Source of the DNA: Citrobacter sp. RHB25-C09
GTDB lineage: Bacteria; Pseudomonadota; Gammaproteobacteria; Enterobacterales; Enterobacteriaceae
Length of the DNA stretch: 64,000 bases
Assembly: GCF_013836145.1 (NCBI RefSeq)
Contig: NZ_CP057483.1
Span: 4,154,001 to 4,218,000 of the forward strand
Direction of reading: 5' to 3'
A program made the translations under genes and the position numbers. The notes under the pieces were generated by a model that worked only from the letters and a program-made list of their open reading frames with translations, was not told where the DNA came from and searched no databases. This document shows, one piece after another, positions 62,151 to 64,000 of the stretch; within the stretch, counting starts at the first letter, position 1, and every line of letters starts with the position of its first letter.

Positions 62151-63974
62151 TTAGTCTTCTTTCGGACCACGGTTCGCACGGCGGCGATCGTTTTCCGTCA
62201 GGTGACGTTTACGAATACGGATAGACTGCGGTGTCACTTCTACCAGTTCGTCGTCATCGATGAACTCCAGAGCCTGCTCCAGGGTCATCTTCACCGGCGG
62301 AACCAGAACCGTTGCTTCGTCAGTACCGGACGCACGCATGTTGGTCAGTTTCTTACCGGTCAGACAGTTAACCGTCAGATCGTTAGAACGGCTGTGAATG
62401 CCGATGATCTGGCCTTCATAAACTTCTGCACCGTGGCCCAGGAACAGCTTACCGCGGTCCTGCAGGCTGAACAGCGCAAACGCAACCGCTTTACCCTGAC
62501 CGTTGGAGATCAGTACGCCGTTCTGACGCTGGCCCACTTCGCCCGGACGCACGTCGTCGTAGTGGCTGAAGGTGGAGTACAGCAGACCCGTACCGGAGGT
62601 CATGGTCATGAACTCAGAACGGAAGCCGATCAGACCACGGCTTGGGATCACGTAGTCGAGACGTACGCGGCCTTTGCCATCTGGATTCATGTTTTTCAGG
62701 TCGCCTTTACGCTCACCCAGCGCCTGCATCACGGAACCCTGGTGCTGTTCTTCTACGTCGAGCGTTACGTTCTCGAACGGCTCTTGTTTACGGCCGTCGA
62801 TTTCGCGGAAGATTACTTTCGGACGGGAAACCGCCATTTCGAAACCTTCACGACGCATGTTTTCGATAAGAACTGACAGGTGCAGTTCGCCACGACCGGA
62901 GACACGGAATGCATCTGCATCCTGGGTTTCTTCAACACGCAGCGCAACGTTGTGCACCAGCTCTTTGTTCAGGCGGTCAAGGATCTGACGAGAGGTAACG
63001 TATTTACCTTCTTTACCGCAGAATGGAGAGGTGTTGACGTTGAAGAACATGGTTACAGTCGGTTCATCAACAGACAGTGCCGGCAGCGCTTCGACGTTCT
63101 GCGGATCGCAGATAGTGTCGGAGATGTTCAGCTCGCCCAGACCGGTGATCGCAATGATGTCGCCTGCTTCAGCCAGGTCGCTGTCGATACGCTCCAGACC
63201 CAGGTGAGTCAGCACTTTACCGACTTTACCGTTACGGGTTTTGCCTTCACTGTCGACAATCGTGATCTGCTGGTTCGGCTTCACTTTACCGCGCTTGATG
63301 CGGCCGATGCCGATGACACCAACGTAGTTGTTGTAATCCAGCTGAGAGATCTGCATCTGGAACGGACCGTCGAGATCAACGTCCGGAGCCGGTACGTGAT
63401 CAACAATCGCCTGATACAGCGGGGTCATGTCTTCAGCCATATCTTCGTGATCCAGACCCGCGATACCGTTCAGCGCCGAAGCGTAGATGATCGGGAAGTC
63501 CAGCTGTTCGTCGGTGGCGTCGAGGTTTACGAACAGGTCAAATACCTGGTCGACAACCCAATCCGGACGCGCGCCTGGACGGTCAACTTTGTTGATAACG
63601 ACGATAGGTTTCAGGCCATGAGCAAAGGCTTTTTTGGTCACGAAGCGCGTCTGCGGCATCGGGCCGTCAAATGCGTCAACCACCAGCAGCACTGAGTCAA
63701 CCATGGACATGACACGCTCAACTTCACCACCGAAGTCTGCGTGCCCAGGGGTATCAACGATGTTGATACGGTAATCATTCCATTTGATAGCGGTGTTTTT
63801 AGCGAGGATGGTAATCCCACGCTCTTTCTCCAAATCGTTGGAGTCCATCACACGCTCTTGAGTTTCGGCACGCGCATCGAACGTACCGGATTGCTGCAGC
63901 AGCTTGTCAACCAGGGTAGTTTTACCATGGTCAACGTGCGCGATGATGGCGATATTACGCAAATTTTCGATCAC
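62151..63974 (-). CDS. bipA: Ribosome-associated GTPase BipA (TypA)
   Basis: The 607-residue translation-factor GTPase has the same length as E. coli BipA. It assists ribosome assembly at low temperature and stress adaptation. G1 is AHVDHGKTT near 13, the switch I region KERGITI near 50, G3 DTPGHAD near 74, and G4 NKVD near 128. The EF-G-like domains III and V (ERGELHLSVLIENMRREGFE-type GRGELHLSVLIENM, and RGLIGFRSEF) and the C-terminal domain are complete. In E. coli it lies next to glnA, outside this window. Confidence 0.98.
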   Translation of the reverse strand: MIENLRNIAIIAHVDHGKTTLVDKLLQQSGTFDARAETQERVMDSNDLEKERGITILAKNTAIKWNDYRINIVDTPGHADFGGEVERVMSMVDSVLLVVDAFDGPMPQTRFVTKKAFAHGLKPIVVINKVDRPGARPDWVVDQVFDLFVNLDATDEQLDFPIIYASALNGIAGLDHEDMAEDMTPLYQAIVDHVPAPDVDLDGPFQMQISQLDYNNYVGVIGIGRIKRGKVKPNQQITIVDSEGKTRNGKVGKVLTHLGLERIDSDLAEAGDIIAITGLGELNISDTICDPQNVEALPALSVDEPTVTMFFNVNTSPFCGKEGKYVTSRQILDRLNKELVHNVALRVEETQDADAFRVSGRGELHLSVLIENMRREGFEMAVSRPKVIFREIDGRKQEPFENVTLDVEEQHQGSVMQALGERKGDLKNMNPDGKGRVRLDYVIPSRGLIGFRSEFMTMTSGTGLLYSTFSHYDDVRPGEVGQRQNGVLISNGQGKAVAFALFSLQDRGKLFLGHGAEVYEGQIIGIHSRSNDLTVNCLTGKKLTNMRASGTDEATVLVPPVKMTLEQALEFIDDDELVEVTPQSIRIRKRHLTENDRRRANRGPKED

Positions 63975-64000
63975 AACTTTGCCTCAGGCATTAGAAATAG

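Overview
The window is chromosomal DNA of an enterobacterium of the Escherichia/Salmonella/Citrobacter group. Almost every core protein is close to its E. coli K-12 counterpart in length and sequence, and the order glpK-glpX-fpr ... tpiA-cdh-sbp-pfkA-fieF-cpxPRA-yiiM-kdgT-sodA-rha-fdhD-fdoGHI-fdhE-fabY-dtd-yihY-yihX-bipA follows the E. coli map. Several accessory blocks absent from K-12 at these places make a Citrobacter-like genome the best guess. This is an inference from gene content, not a species identification.

Layout. 1-4.5 kb: end of glpK, then glpX, fpr, yiiR, yiiQ and tpiA (glycerol use, gluconeogenesis and redox). 4.5-7.4 kb: two different DASS-type anion transporters inserted before cdh. 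7.4-11.5 kb: cdh, sbp, pfkA and fieF. 12.0-14.9 kb: an inserted class 3 lipase gene and an overlapping membrane-anchored protein gene, which look like a type VI-type effector and its immunity protein. 15.1-17.9 kb: the Cpx envelope stress locus, with the CpxQ small RNA in the cpxP 3' end and a perfect CpxR box. 18-25.4 kb: yiiM and sodA among four transcription units that look like a ketodeoxygluconate/uronate module (an aldolase-family enzyme, KdgT, a TRAP transporter and a KdgM-type porin). Each unit is preceded by a 15-bp inverted repeat of the same 6-3-6 form, resembling KdgR operators.

26-39 kb: an expanded L-rhamnose locus. It has the RhaT symporter, the regulators RhaR and RhaS, RhaBAD, a complete rhamnose-type ABC importer, a lactaldehyde reductase-type alcohol dehydrogenase and RhaM. 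It therefore offers two uptake routes, the catabolic enzymes, and a way to dispose of the lactaldehyde they produce. 39.6-44 kb: an AzlCD exporter, an autotransporter and a small DUF1471 protein. 44-54.4 kb: fdhD, the selenoprotein formate dehydrogenase operon fdoGHI, and fdhE. Between fdoI and fdhE lies a three-gene unit encoding an exported von Willebrand A protein, a sensor kinase and an OmpR-type regulator. A perfect tandem 11-bp repeat sits in front of it. I regard this unit as the best candidate for an undescribed system.

54.5-64 kb: an orphan antitoxin-like HTH gene with a broken toxin upstream, the fabY-dtd-yihY-yihX cluster, a second autotransporter whose barrel resembles the first, a decayed RCC1-repeat gene, and bipA. 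REP/BIME repeats fill many intergenic gaps. I saw no rRNA, tRNA, CRISPR array, complete insertion sequence or prophage.
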